This document shows, piece by piece, positions 1 to 7,879 of a stretch of 64,000 nucleotides of DNA. Position 1 is the stretch's first letter. Every line of letters begins with the position of its first letter. Source of the stretch: an uncultured Lachnospiraceae bacterium (GTDB taxonomy: Bacteria > Bacillota > Clostridia > Lachnospirales > Lachnospiraceae); the NCBI GenBank assembly GCA_947625135.1, contig CANQNE010000001.1, forward strand, positions 1 through 64,000, written 5' to 3'. The notes beneath the pieces were generated by a model that saw nothing but the letters and a program-made list of their open reading frames with translations, did not search any database and was not told the DNA's origin. The position numbers and the translations under genes are program-made.

Positions 1-396
1 AATGTGGACGATATGACGGCTGAGGAGATCGGCTTTGCAATGGATCGCCTTTTTGAAGGCGGCGCAAACGAGGTCTTTACCATTCCGATCGGCATGAAAA
101 AATCCCGCCCCGGCACATTGATCCGGGTTATGTGCAAAGAGCAGGACCGGGAAAAAATGATCCATCTGATTTTCAAATACACTTCTACAATCGGAGTACG
201 GGAAACGCCGATACATCGGTATATTCTCGACCGTCGGATTGAAACGGCGGAAACTCCATACGGAGAGGTTCGCCGCAAGATTTCATCCGGTTATGGCGTA
301 TCGCGGGCAAAGTATGAGTATGAAGATATTGCCCGAATTGCGCGTGAACAGAATATCAGTATGGAAGAAGTGAGGAAGCTTCTTGAGGACGTATAA
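1..396 (+). CDS. larC: LarC C-terminal part (nickel pincer cofactor nickel insertase), cut by window edge
   Basis: This is the C-terminal third of a LarC/DUF111 protein, open at the left edge of the window. LarC is the CTP-dependent enzyme that inserts nickel into the pyridinium dithio-carboxylate cofactor of lactate racemase-type enzymes. The reading frame enters from base 1 with the family motif N-V-D-D-M followed by a GFAMDRLFEGGA helix and an IPIGMKKSRPG segment, which match the conserved LarC2 region. In several bacteria larC is expressed by a ribosomal frameshift between larC1 and larC2; the junction would lie upstream, so that cannot be judged here. The stop codon overlaps the ATG of a tiny ORF, and larE follows, which supports a lar operon. 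Confidence 0.85.
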   Translation, partial: NVDDMTAEEIGFAMDRLFEGGANEVFTIPIGMKKSRPGTLIRVMCKEQDREKMIHLIFKYTSTIGVRETPIHRYILDRRIETAETPYGEVRRKISSGYGVSRAKYEYEDIARIAREQNISMEEVRKLLEDV

Positions 397-473
397 TGGA
401 GCAACATAAAGGCAAGAGGAATGGGACTTTTGAGAATGACCTGAACGGCGAATATACGGACGAAACGGAGTGA
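396..473 (+). CDS. 25-residue coupled small ORF between larC and larE
   Basis: A 25-codon frame starts with an ATG that overlaps the larC stop (TAATG) and ends with TGA overlapping the first possible larE start (GTG at 470). The peptide is hydrophilic (begins MEQHKGKRNG, ends DETE) and has no recognised domain. No strong ribosome binding site is seen beyond the larC terminus. It may be translated by coupling and help hand ribosomes to larE, or it may be only the spacer between the genes. Confidence 0.3.
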   Translation: MEQHKGKRNGTFENDLNGEYTDETE

Positions 474-487
474 TAAAGGTTATGGAT

Positions 488-1294
488 ATGCTGCATAAAA
501 AGTTGGAACATCTAAAAGAATACCTGCTTGATCTGGAAAGCGTTGCCGTCGCTTTTTCATCTGGCGTTGATTCCGCTTTTCTTTTGAAAACGGCACATGA
601 TGTACTGGGCAAAAATGCCGTCGCCGTTACTGCCAGGCTGCATTCCTTCCCGAAATGGGAACTGGCGGAAGCCGCCGCATTCTGCCAGGGCGAAGGGATC
701 GACCAGATTATCGTGGAGGTGGATGAGTTTCGTGTAAAAGGGTTCCGGCAAAATCCACCTGACCGCTGCTACCTTTGCAAGCGGGCTTTGATGGAAAAAA
801 TACGGGAGGCAGCGGAAAAGCGCGGCATCCGCTATATCGCAGAAGGCTCCAATATGGATGACGCGGGTGATTACAGACCGGGGATGAAAGCCATAGCAGA
901 GCTTGGGATCAAAAGCCCCCTGCGAGAAGCCGGGCTGACAAAAGCGGAAATCCGGCAACTTTCCCATGAAGCGGGTCTCCCGACTTGGAACAAACCGTCT
1001 TACGCCTGCCTTGCTTCCCGGTTTGCTTACGGCGAGGAGATTACCGAAGAAAAACTGTCGATGGCAGAACAGGCGGAAGAAAAGTTATTTTCTCTCGGAT
1101 TTCGTCAGGTGCGTGTGCGGATCCACGGAAAGCTTGCAAGAATTGAAATAGAAAAATCCGAGATGGGCAGGTTTTTAGCCCCTGAGACGGCGGAACAGAT
1201 CGCACGGTGCTTCCATGAGATAGGCTTTCTGTATGTAACTCTGGATCTGGACGGTTACCAGATGGGCAGCATGAATAAGATGCTCAGATTATGA
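488..1294 (+). CDS. larE: LarE, ATP-dependent sulfur transferase for nickel pincer cofactor
   Basis: LarE adenylates the carboxylates of the cofactor precursor and delivers sulfur. The N-terminal PP-loop motif S-S-G-V-D-S and the later N-K-P-S-Y-A-C-L-A-S-R motif identify it. Three cysteines stand where the [4Fe-4S]-type LarE proteins carry them: a C-x2-C pair (PDRCYLCK, residues about 94 and 97) and one in YACLASR (about 174). This suggests the catalytic, cluster-bearing form and not the sacrificial single-cysteine form of Lactobacillus plantarum. The start is uncertain: ATG 488 has AAAGG eight bases upstream, but ATG 482 or GTG 470 are possible (the last gives 274 residues). Length is normal for the family. 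larB and a racemase are not in the window. Confidence 0.88.
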   Translation: MLHKKLEHLKEYLLDLESVAVAFSSGVDSAFLLKTAHDVLGKNAVAVTARLHSFPKWELAEAAAFCQGEGIDQIIVEVDEFRVKGFRQNPPDRCYLCKRALMEKIREAAEKRGIRYIAEGSNMDDAGDYRPGMKAIAELGIKSPLREAGLTKAEIRQLSHEAGLPTWNKPSYACLASRFAYGEEITEEKLSMAEQAEEKLFSLGFRQVRVRIHGKLARIEIEKSEMGRFLAPETAEQIARCFHEIGFLYVTLDLDGYQMGSMNKMLRL

Positions 1295-1335
1295 TAAAGG
1301 CTTTAAGCTAATCTATCCTTGCCCGGAGATGTGTG

Positions 1336-1513
1336 AATTGCTATCTCAGGAATTTCAAAGGCAAAAAGGTCATGATCTGCGTAGGCGGCGGTTCAATGAA
1401 GCGTTTCGGCTTTCCTGACCGTGCGGAGAGTTATTTAAAGGATGCAGGGCACATGTCTTGTCCTTGAATCGGAGTCAGGGGCAGAAAAACTCAAAAGCAG
1501 AAAGGTTTTATAA
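1336..1513 (+). pseudogene. Fragment of an iron-containing alcohol dehydrogenase N-terminus
   Basis: Read in frame from 1336, the sequence gives an NFKGKKVMICVGGGSMKRFG stretch and then a helix ending YLKDAG. This resembles the dinucleotide-binding GGGS-x-K start of group III iron-dependent alcohol dehydrogenases. After codon 1447 the frame meets a stop, while continuation in the next frame gives CLVLESESGAEKLKSRK and then TAA. The pieces look like one frameshifted, truncated gene: there is no start codon with a binding site, and the catalytic metal-binding part is absent. The identification rests on the motif only. Confidence 0.42.
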
Positions 1514-1595
1514 GTGACCCTAAAAACAGTGCAGGTTTGTCAAACATGTATTGTAATCCTATACTTTGCGCCATTGCATAGTCGGGACGACGGCA

Positions 1596-1624
1596 TTGAC
1601 ATCCCAATCCGGGAAGAGTATAAT
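1596..1624 (+). promoter_or_regulatory. Consensus sigma-A promoter for the 45-residue protein
   Basis: TTGACA and TATAAT are separated by exactly 17 bases. This perfect sigma-70 match sits 28 bases before the ATG at 1653. Confidence 0.85.
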
Positions 1625-1652
1625 GTAACAAAGCGCGAAAGGAAGGATTTTT

Positions 1653-1790
1653 ATGGAAGACAAGAAGAATTACCCGGAGACGGAGAAAGAGCCGGAGGAG
1701 AAGAAGACCCCGGTGCGGGGCGAAGATGAAAAATCCACGGACGATCTGGAAGCGTTCATCGAGGAACAGGGGATTCAGCTTCGTTATTAA
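1653..1790 (+). CDS. 45-residue charged protein of unknown function
   Basis: A short gene with AAAGGAAGG just upstream of its ATG and its own perfect promoter. The protein is highly charged, rich in Lys, Glu, Asp and Pro, with no hydrophobic segment and no cysteine, so it is probably cytoplasmic and disordered at the N-terminus. The C-terminal part (STDDLEAFIEEQGIQLRY) could form one short helix. I do not recognise a family. The strong promoter and binding site argue that it is really expressed. Confidence 0.55.
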   Translation: MEDKKNYPETEKEPEEKKTPVRGEDEKSTDDLEAFIEEQGIQLRY

Positions 1791-1813
1791 AAGGCCGGAT
1801 ATGGAAAAAATAC

Positions 1814-1842
1814 TTGCAATTTGTGAATTCCGGTGCTATACT
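1814..1842 (+). promoter_or_regulatory. Promoter of the rimP-nusA-infB operon
   Basis: TTGCAA, 17 bases, TATACT. It lies 25 bases before the leader hairpin and 110 bases before the rimP start, so transcripts would carry a leader of about 100 nt. Confidence 0.7.
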
Positions 1843-1866
1843 ATGTTTGATTTATAGGAAAACAAT

Positions 1867-1892
1867 GAAAAGTGGGCAGACGCCCACTTTTC
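1867..1892 (+). terminator. Leader hairpin (attenuator-like) upstream of rimP
   Basis: An 11-bp perfect stem (GAAAAGTGGGC / GCCCACTTTTC) with an AGAC loop, running into CTTTTCTTT. It has the form of an intrinsic terminator but is placed between promoter and first gene. Terminator-like leaders before rimP operons are known in Firmicutes; a role in controlling the operon by NusA is inferred. Confidence 0.65.
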
Positions 1893-1951
1893 TTTGTGGT
1901 AAAGGATATTTCTGTCAGCATGCAAAAATGCCGCAAAAGGAAGGTGACCTG

Positions 1952-2419
1952 ATGACAAAACGTGAACAGTATGAACACAGAACGGAGGAGCTTCTGATAC
2001 CCATTATCAGGCAGAACGGGCTGGAGCTTGTGGATGTAGAGTATGTAAAGGAAGGCAGTAACTGGTATCTGCGGGCATACATTGACAAGGAAGGCGGCGT
2101 CAGCATAGATGACTGTGAATTGGTGAGCCGGGCGCTCAGCGATCTGCTGGATCAGGAGGATTTCATTTCGGAGGCGTATATTCTGGAAGTCAGTTCTCCC
2201 GGGCTTGGACGTCCGCTCAAAAAGGAAAAAGATTTCGCCCGCAGCATCGGAAAGGAAGTGGATGTCAGGCTGTACCGGCCTGTGGACGGTCAAAAAGAGT
2301 TTACCGGCGTTCTGTCGGGATATGACGAGGAAAAAGTATTACTGGAGATTGACGGAATGGGTGAAAGGGAATTTTTGCGAAAGGATCTGGCCCTCATCCG
2401 TCTGGCTGTTGATTTTTAA
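1952..2419 (+). CDS. rimP: Ribosome maturation factor RimP
   Basis: RimP binds the 30S subunit during maturation. The protein is 155 residues, normal for the family, with the N-terminal domain motif ELVDVEYVKEG and the central VSSPGLGRPLK signature, followed by the C-terminal SH3-like domain. ATG 1952 was chosen because AAAAGGAAGG lies just upstream; longer frames have no such site. It is first in the operon and is followed after 36 bases by nusA, the usual order in Clostridia. Confidence 0.95.
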   Translation: MTKREQYEHRTEELLIPIIRQNGLELVDVEYVKEGSNWYLRAYIDKEGGVSIDDCELVSRALSDLLDQEDFISEAYILEVSSPGLGRPLKKEKDFARSIGKEVDVRLYRPVDGQKEFTGVLSGYDEEKVLLEIDGMGEREFLRKDLALIRLAVDF

Positions 2420-2455
2420 AAATTGCGGCGTGCTGCCGCTTGAATGGAGGAAGTC

Positions 2456-3733
2456 ATGAACAAAGAGTTAATTGAAGCACTGGACGCATTGGAAAAAGAA
2501 AAAGATATCAGTAAGGACACGCTTCTGGAAGCCATTGAGAACAGTCTGCTCACCGCCTGCAAAAACCATTTCGGCAAAGCGGATAACGTGCGGGTGGTCA
2601 TCGACCGGGAATCCGGGGATTTTCATGTGTATGCGGAGAAGACAGTGGTGGAGACTGCGGAAGATCCGGTCATGGAGATCAGCCTTGCGGACGCAAAGCT
2701 CTTGAGTCCGGTGTATGAGCTGGGAGATACGGTGAATGTGGAGATCCAGTCCAAGCAGTTTGGCAGGATCGCCACGCAGAACGCGAAGAATGTGATCCTG
2801 CAGAAGATCCGGGAAGAAGAGCGGAAGGCGCTGTTCAATAAGTTTTACGGAAAGGAAAAAGATGTGGTCACCGGCGTTGTCCAGAGGATCAACGGAAAGA
2901 ATATCAGCATCAATTTAGGAAAGCTGGATGCGGTGCTGACGGAAAACGAGCAGGTGAAAGGAGAAGTGTTCAAACCTACGGACCGGATCAAGCTGTATGT
3001 GCTGGAGGTGCGCGATACGACCAAGGGTCCCAGGGTAATGGTCTCCAGAACCCATCCGGAGCTTGTAAAGCGGCTGTTTGAGGCCGAGGTGACGGAGGTG
3101 CAGGACGGCACGGTGGAGATCAAGAGCATTTCCAGAGAGGCCGGCTCCCGTACCAAAATGGCAGTCTGGTCTAACAACCCCGATGTGGATCCGGTAGGCG
3201 CCTGCGTGGGATTGAACGGTTCCAGAGTCAACACGGTGGTGGAAGAGCTTCACGGTGAAAAGATCGACATTATCAACTGGAGCGACAATCCGGCGCTGCT
3301 CATCGAAAATGCCCTGAGCCCCGCCAAGGTGGTTTCCGTTATGGCAGATCCCGACGAAAAGACCGCCAAGGTGGTGGTGCCCGATTACCAGCTGTCTCTG
3401 GCTATCGGCAAGGACGGACAGAATGTAAGACTTGCGGCAAGGCTGACCGGCTATAAGATTGATATCAAGAGTGAAACCCAGGCAAAGGATGCCGAAGACT
3501 GGTACGACGAGTATGAAGATGATTACGAATATGAAGACGATTACGAGTATGAGGACGAGTATGAATATGAGGACGATTACGAGTATGAGGACGAATATGA
3601 GTATGAAGACGATTACGAATATGAGGACGAGTACGCGGATGAGGATCCGGAAGCCGGAGATTATGAGGACGATGATTACGAAGATGACATGCAGGCAGAC
3701 GACGGGTCAGAGGAATCAGACAGGTCAGAATGA
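2456..3733 (+). CDS. nusA: Transcription termination/antitermination factor NusA with a repeat-rich acidic tail
   Basis: NusA binds RNA polymerase and nascent RNA and tunes pausing and termination. The start at 2456 has GGAGG five bases upstream. Visible are the N-terminal polymerase-binding domain (about 1-125), an S1 domain (about 130-200), and two KH domains with VGLNGSR near 245 and AIGKDGQNVRLAARLTGY near 320. After residue about 345 the protein leaves the usual family pattern: a run of Tyr-Glu-Asp-Asp/Glu units makes an acidic, tyrosine-rich tail of about 75 residues. The stop lies inside a DNA minisatellite, so the last residues (ESDRSE) depend on its length. The core is intact, and the tail is probably disordered. 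Confidence 0.95.
   Translation: MNKELIEALDALEKEKDISKDTLLEAIENSLLTACKNHFGKADNVRVVIDRESGDFHVYAEKTVVETAEDPVMEISLADAKLLSPVYELGDTVNVEIQSKQFGRIATQNAKNVILQKIREEERKALFNKFYGKEKDVVTGVVQRINGKNISINLGKLDAVLTENEQVKGEVFKPTDRIKLYVLEVRDTTKGPRVMVSRTHPELVKRLFEAEVTEVQDGTVEIKSISREAGSRTKMAVWSNNPDVDPVGACVGLNGSRVNTVVEELHGEKIDIINWSDNPALLIENALSPAKVVSVMADPDEKTAKVVVPDYQLSLAIGKDGQNVRLAARLTGYKIDIKSETQAKDAEDWYDEYEDDYEYEDDYEYEDEYEYEDDYEYEDEYEYEDDYEYEDEYADEDPEAGDYEDDDYEDDMQADDGSEESDRSE
3511..3630 (+). repeat. In-gene repeat coding Tyr-Glu-Asp units in nusA
   Basis: Degenerate 15-18 bp units of the form tatgaggacgattacgag repeat about seven times and encode alternating YEYEDD and YEYEDE. Unit sizes are multiples of three, so gains and losses keep the frame. 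Confidence 0.8.
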
Positions 3734-3905
3734 TCAGACGAGTCAGAATGAATCAGACAGGTCAGAATGATCAGACGGGTCAGAGAAATCAGACAGGTCA
3801 GAATGATCAGACGGGTCAGAATGATCAGACGGGTCAAAAAGAATCAGACAGGTCAGAATGATCATACGAGTCAGAAGGATCAAACAGATCAGAAGAATCA
3901 ATTTG
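3705..3905 (+). repeat. Minisatellite across the nusA stop and the nusA-ylxR gap
   Basis: Roughly ten imperfect copies of units like gatcagacgggtcagaat (18 bp) and gaatcagacaggtca (15 bp) cover the end of nusA and nearly all of the space to ylxR. Read in one frame the units encode NDQTGQ, in another they encode ESDRSE followed by TGA. Small indels therefore move the nusA stop codon. Confidence 0.85.
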
Positions 3906-3918
3906 GGATGTGAGAGTC

Positions 3919-4182
3919 ATGGCGACGGCAAGAAAGATTCCCATGCGCCAGTGTGTGGGCTGCAGGGAAATGAAAGAAAAAAACAGTCTGGTGCGGGTGA
4001 TCCGGACACCGGAGGGCGAGATCATAGCGGACGTCACCGGTAAGAAAAACGGCAGGGGCGCATATCTGTGCCGCTCGGAGGATTGTTTTCAGAAGGCGGT
4101 AAAAACAAAGGCGCTGGAGCGGTCACTTAAAACGGAGATCCCTTCGGAAGTCTATGAAAGGCTGGAAAAGGAGTTTGCGTGA
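3919..4182 (+). CDS. ylxR: YlxR family RNA-binding protein (RnpM-like)
   Basis: An 87-residue YlxR (DUF448) protein. The signature IPMRQCVGCREMK is at the N-terminus, followed by the GRGAYLC motif and a basic C-terminal helix. In Bacillus subtilis this family binds RNase P RNA and has been named RnpM; the role here is inferred. ATG 3919 fits the family start; GTG 3910 is an alternative and neither has a strong binding site, probably because the minisatellite replaced the usual spacer. It is three bases from the next gene. Confidence 0.9.
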   Translation: MATARKIPMRQCVGCREMKEKNSLVRVIRTPEGEIIADVTGKKNGRGAYLCRSEDCFQKAVKTKALERSLKTEIPSEVYERLEKEFA

Positions 4183-4185
4183 CAG

Positions 4186-4527
4186 ATGAGTCAAAAAACT
4201 TTAAACATGCTTGGCCTTGCGCAGAAGGCTGGAAAGCTGAAAAGCGGTGAATTTTCCACGGAAAAGGCAGTGAAGGAAAGAAAAGCGTTTCTTGTTGTCG
4301 TGGCGTCTGACGCATCCGACAATACAAAAAAAATGTTCCAAAATATGTGTAGTTATTATGGTGTTCCATATTTCGTTTTTTCAACAAAGGAACAGTTGGG
4401 TCATGCCATCGGAAAGAGGATGAGGGCGTCCTGCGCCTGTACGGAAGCCCACTTTTCGGAAGCCCTGATCCGGCAGTTGGAACAAATAAATTTAGGAAAT
4501 CGAACCGGAGGTAATGTGCATGTCTAA
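4186..4527 (+). CDS. ylxQ: L7Ae-like ribosomal protein YlxQ
   Basis: A 113-residue protein of the L7Ae/L30e/S12e kink-turn-binding fold, always found between ylxR and infB in Firmicutes. The N-terminal [14 protein letters not shown] and the [13 protein letters not shown] segment are the family signatures. It likely binds structured RNA; its exact function in bacteria is not settled. Its 3' end overlaps the infB start by eight bases, which indicates translational coupling. Confidence 0.88.
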   Translation: MSQKTLNMLGLAQKAGKLKSGEFSTEKAVKERKAFLVVVASDASDNTKKMFQNMCSYYGVPYFVFSTKEQLGHAIGKRMRASCACTEAHFSEALIRQLEQINLGNRTGGNVHV

Positions 4528-7411
4528 AATGAGAGTACATGAGCTGGCAAAGGAATTGGGGAAAAGCAGCAAAGAACTGCTGGAAGTATTAGAAAAAGTA
4601 GGGATTGAAGTCAAAGGGCACATGAGCGTATTGACGGAAGAAGAGACAGAGAAAGTAAAGGCGGCTCTGACGCCGAAAAAGAAGCGCCCGCCGGAAAAGA
4701 AAAAAAGGAATATCATTCAGGTATTTAACCCTCAGAACAGCCGTATGAGCGGCGGCCCGGATGAACGGCTGAAGCGGGAGAGAAGACCTGCGAGACCGGA
4801 GCGTCCCGACAGGCCCGCAAGGCCGGAACGTCCCGACAGGCCTGTAAGGCCGGAGCGCCCCGACAGGCCCGTAAGGGCGGAACGCCCCGAAAGAGCCGCG
4901 AGGCCGGAGCGTTCTGACAGGCCCGTAAGGGCGGAGCGCCCCGACAGAGCCGTAAGGGCGGAAACGGGCCAAAGGCCGGAACATACCGGAAAACAGCAGA
5001 TAGATGAGAAAGAGAAGCAGCTGCGGGCTCAGAACACAGAGCCGGAGACACGGGAGAAACATACCGCCGGTACGGCAGCTGCCGAAAAGCGCCCTGTGGA
5101 ACAAAAGACGGAAAAGCCTGCGGCACCGGCGCAGGGAAAGACAGAAAAACCTGTCGAGACAAGACGCGAGCCGGTAAGAGACAAAGAGGCAAGACCGGCA
5201 AGAGAAGAAAACGCCGGCGGACAACGGCCCCGTCAGGATAGCAGAGGGCGGGACGACCGCGCCCAGCAGAGAGGAGACGGCACCCGCAAGGAAGGACAGC
5301 GGGGCGGCAGACCGGAGAACCGGGGAACCGGGGAGCATTATGAAAACCGGGATAATCGGCGTCGTGGCAGCCGTGACGGAGATCGGCAGGGATTTGGCGG
5401 TCAGAAAGGCGGCCAGGCCAATCGAGGCGGACAGCGGGGCGGCCGCAGAGACCGTCTGCAGATGCCGGAAAGGCCTACGGAAGCCATTGAGCGTCAGACC
5501 CAGAAGAATGAGCGTCAGACCCAGCGAAACGATAAGCGGGATAAACCCAATGACAGGGATCGGTTTGATAAGAAACAGAGCAAGGTAGCGGCGAGAAATC
5601 TGGAGCGGCATCCTGCAAAGCCTGTGAAGCCGCAGCCTCAGGAGCCGAAGGAGGAAACCATCCGCACGATCACTCTGCCGGAATCACTGACCATCCGGGA
5701 GCTGGCGGATAAAATGAAGGTACAGCCCTCCGCGATCGTAAAGAAGCTGTTCATGCAGGGAACGATCGTAACGGTGAATCAGGAAGTGGATTTTGCCACG
5801 GCGGAGGAGATCGCCCTGGAGTTTAACTGCATTGCGGAAGAAGAAGTAAAGGTGGATGTGATCGCGGAGCTTCTGAAAGAGGAGGAAGAAAGCGAGGAGG
5901 ACATGAAACCCCGTGTGCCCGTTGTCTGTGTCATGGGTCATGTGGATCACGGAAAAACATCCCTGCTTGACGCGATCCGCAATACAAGGGTGACCGACCG
6001 GGAGGCCGGCGGCATTACCCAGCACATCGGCGCCTCTGTTGTGACCTGCAACGGACAGAAAATCACATTTCTGGATACACCGGGACATGAGGCTTTCACC
6101 GCCATGCGTATGCGGGGCGCCAACTCCACGGATATCGCGATCCTGGTAGTGGCGGCCGACGACGGGGTGATGCCTCAGACGATAGAGGCGATCAACCATG
6201 CCAAGGCGGCGGGAGTGGAGATTATCGTCGCCATCAACAAAATTGATAAGGCAAGTGCAAATATAGAGAAAGTAAAACAGGAGCTGACAGAGTATGAACT
6301 GATCCCGGAAGACTGGGGCGGCAGCACGGTGTTCGTGCCCGTTTCCGCTCATACCCAGGAAGGCATTGACCAGCTTCTGGAAATGATCCTGCTCACCGCC
6401 GAGGTGATGGAGCTGAAGGCAAACCCGAAGCGCCGGGCGAGAGGCCTTGTGATCGAGGGCAAGCTGGATAAAGGCAAGGGACCTGTGGCCACAGTGCTGG
6501 TACAGAAGGGTACGCTCCATGTGGGAGATTTCATCGCCGCAGGGGCCTGCCACGGAAAGGTAAGGGCGATGATGGACGATCAGGGCCGTCGTGTAAAAGA
6601 GGCCGGGCCGTCCATGCCTGTGGAGATATTGGGCTTCAACGACGTACCCGGCGCAGGGGAGATCTTTGTATCTCCGGAAAGCGATAAAGAGGCAAAGAAT
6701 TTTGCCGATACCTTTGTCTCCCAGGGAAGAGAAAAAATGCTGGAGGACACCAGACAGAAAATGTCCCTGGACGATCTGTTCAACCAGATTCAGGCAGGCA
6801 ATCTGAAAGAGCTGAACCTCATTGTAAAAGCGGATGTACAGGGGTCTGTAGAGGCAGTAAAGACCAGTCTGATGAAGCTGTCCAACGAAGAAGTGGTAGT
6901 CAAGATCATCCACGGCGGCGTGGGCGCCATCAACGAGTCCGACGTGACGCTGGCTTCCGCTTCCAACGCCATCATCATCGGATTCAATGTGCGCCCGGAC
7001 GCTACGGCAAAGGTGACGGCGGACAGAGAGGGCGTAGACCTGCGGCTCTATAAGGTGATCTATAACGCTATCGAAGATGTGGAAGCCGCCATGAAAGGCA
7101 TGCTGGATCCGGTATATGAAGAAAAGGTGCTGGGTCATGCGGAGGTGCGCCAGCTGTTCAAGGCATCAGGCGTGGGAACCATCGCCGGTTCGTATGTGCT
7201 TGACGGCGTGTTCCAGAGAGGATGCAACATCCGGATCAAGCGGGAGGATCAGGTTGTCTTTGACGGGCCGCTGGCATCCTTAAAGCGGTTTAAGGACGAT
7301 GTAAAAGAAGTGAAGGCCGGTTATGAGTGCGGTCTGGTAGTGGAGAAATTTAACGACATTCAGGAAGGGGACATTTACGAGGCTTACGCTATGGTGGAGG
7401 TGCCCCGGTAG
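4520..7411 (+). CDS. infB: Translation initiation factor IF-2
   Basis: IF-2 is the GTPase that places initiator tRNA on the 30S subunit. The start at 4520 ([14 protein letters not shown]) has GGAGG eight bases upstream; ATG 4514 is too close. Order of parts: an IF2-N helical domain (1-50); a long Arg/Pro/Glu-rich linker (about 80-370) with nine-residue [13 protein letters not shown] repeats; a second IF2-N domain (near 390-440); the G domain with GHVDHGKTS near 475, DTPGHEAF and NKID; then domains II to IV. The total of 963 residues is normal for this family with its long linker. It sits mid-operon before rbfA. Confidence 0.97.
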   Translation: MSKMRVHELAKELGKSSKELLEVLEKVGIEVKGHMSVLTEEETEKVKAALTPKKKRPPEKKKRNIIQVFNPQNSRMSGGPDERLKRERRPARPERPDRPARPERPDRPVRPERPDRPVRAERPERAARPERSDRPVRAERPDRAVRAETGQRPEHTGKQQIDEKEKQLRAQNTEPETREKHTAGTAAAEKRPVEQKTEKPAAPAQGKTEKPVETRREPVRDKEARPAREENAGGQRPRQDSRGRDDRAQQRGDGTRKEGQRGGRPENRGTGEHYENRDNRRRGSRDGDRQGFGGQKGGQANRGGQRGGRRDRLQMPERPTEAIERQTQKNERQTQRNDKRDKPNDRDRFDKKQSKVAARNLERHPAKPVKPQPQEPKEETIRTITLPESLTIRELADKMKVQPSAIVKKLFMQGTIVTVNQEVDFATAEEIALEFNCIAEEEVKVDVIAELLKEEEESEEDMKPRVPVVCVMGHVDHGKTSLLDAIRNTRVTDREAGGITQHIGASVVTCNGQKITFLDTPGHEAFTAMRMRGANSTDIAILVVAADDGVMPQTIEAINHAKAAGVEIIVAINKIDKASANIEKVKQELTEYELIPEDWGGSTVFVPVSAHTQEGIDQLLEMILLTAEVMELKANPKRRARGLVIEGKLDKGKGPVATVLVQKGTLHVGDFIAAGACHGKVRAMMDDQGRRVKEAGPSMPVEILGFNDVPGAGEIFVSPESDKEAKNFADTFVSQGREKMLEDTRQKMSLDDLFNQIQAGNLKELNLIVKADVQGSVEAVKTSLMKLSNEEVVVKIIHGGVGAINESDVTLASASNAIIIGFNVRPDATAKVTADREGVDLRLYKVIYNAIEDVEAAMKGMLDPVYEEKVLGHAEVRQLFKASGVGTIAGSYVLDGVFQRGCNIRIKREDQVVFDGPLASLKRFKDDVKEVKAGYECGLVVEKFNDIQEGDIYEAYAMVEVPR
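4790..4951 (+). repeat. Six 27-bp tandem repeats in infB
   Basis: Six tandem 27-bp units encode variants of ARPERPDRP in the disordered linker of IF-2. They differ by a few bases each and keep the frame. Confidence 0.85.
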
Positions 7412-7480
7412 GCCGGCGCGGCTTTGGAAGGGCATGTGTCCCGGAATGTCCGGGTCTGGAAGGCAGGTGTATGGTTGAGC

Positions 7481-7879
7481 ATGAGGAAAAACAGTATTAA
7501 AAATACCCGCATTAACGGGGAAGTACAGAAAGAACTGAGCAATATCATCCGGGGAGGAATCAAGGATCCCCGGATCCATCCGATGACCTCCGTGGTGGCT
7601 GCGGAGGTGACGCCGGATCTGAAGCTGTGCAAGGTATATATCAGCGTTCTGGGCGATGAGAAGGCGCAGCAGGAAACGCTGGCGGGGCTAAAGAGCGCGG
7701 AGGGTTATATCCGAAGCCAGCTTGCCAGAAATGTGAACCTGCGCAATACGCCGGAGCTGATATTTATCATGGATCAGTCCATTGAATACGGCGTGCGCAT
7801 GTCAAAGCTCATTGACGATGTGAATAAGCCCATCAGAGACAGAAAAACAGAGGAAGAGGGGGAAACGGAGGATGCGTAA
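7481..7879 (+). CDS. rbfA: Ribosome-binding factor A
   Basis: RbfA is a KH-fold protein that assists late 16S rRNA processing in the 30S subunit. The 132-residue product begins MRKNSIKNTRINGEVQKELS, and has the IKDPRI motif and a C-terminal region ending in acidic residues. ATG 7481 matches the family start; TTG 7475 is possible because AGGCAGGT lies seven or more bases before it. It overlaps nrnA by eight bases, so the two are probably coupled. Confidence 0.93.
   Translation: MRKNSIKNTRINGEVQKELSNIIRGGIKDPRIHPMTSVVAAEVTPDLKLCKVYISVLGDEKAQQETLAGLKSAEGYIRSQLARNVNLRNTPELIFIMDQSIEYGVRMSKLIDDVNKPIRDRKTEEEGETEDA

Noticed and set aside
1514..1729. 71-codon frame overlapping the 45-residue gene
   Set aside because: It runs through the promoter TTGACA/TATAAT and has no binding site; the in-phase frame from ATG 1653 is better supported.
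3705..3905. CRISPR-like array after nusA
   Set aside because: Units are contiguous without unique spacers, of 15-18 bp, and partly coding; it is a minisatellite.
4790..4951. CRISPR-like array in infB
   Set aside because: Tandem 27-bp coding repeats with no spacers.
4589..5611. Long open frame on the minus strand inside infB (340 codons)
   Set aside because: It is the antisense of the Arg/Pro/Glu repeat linker of IF-2, has biased composition and no ribosome binding site.
5684..7138. Long minus-strand frame opposite the IF-2 GTPase domain (484 codons)
   Set aside because: The plus strand encodes the conserved GTPase; the antisense product has no domain and the codon pattern of a shadow.
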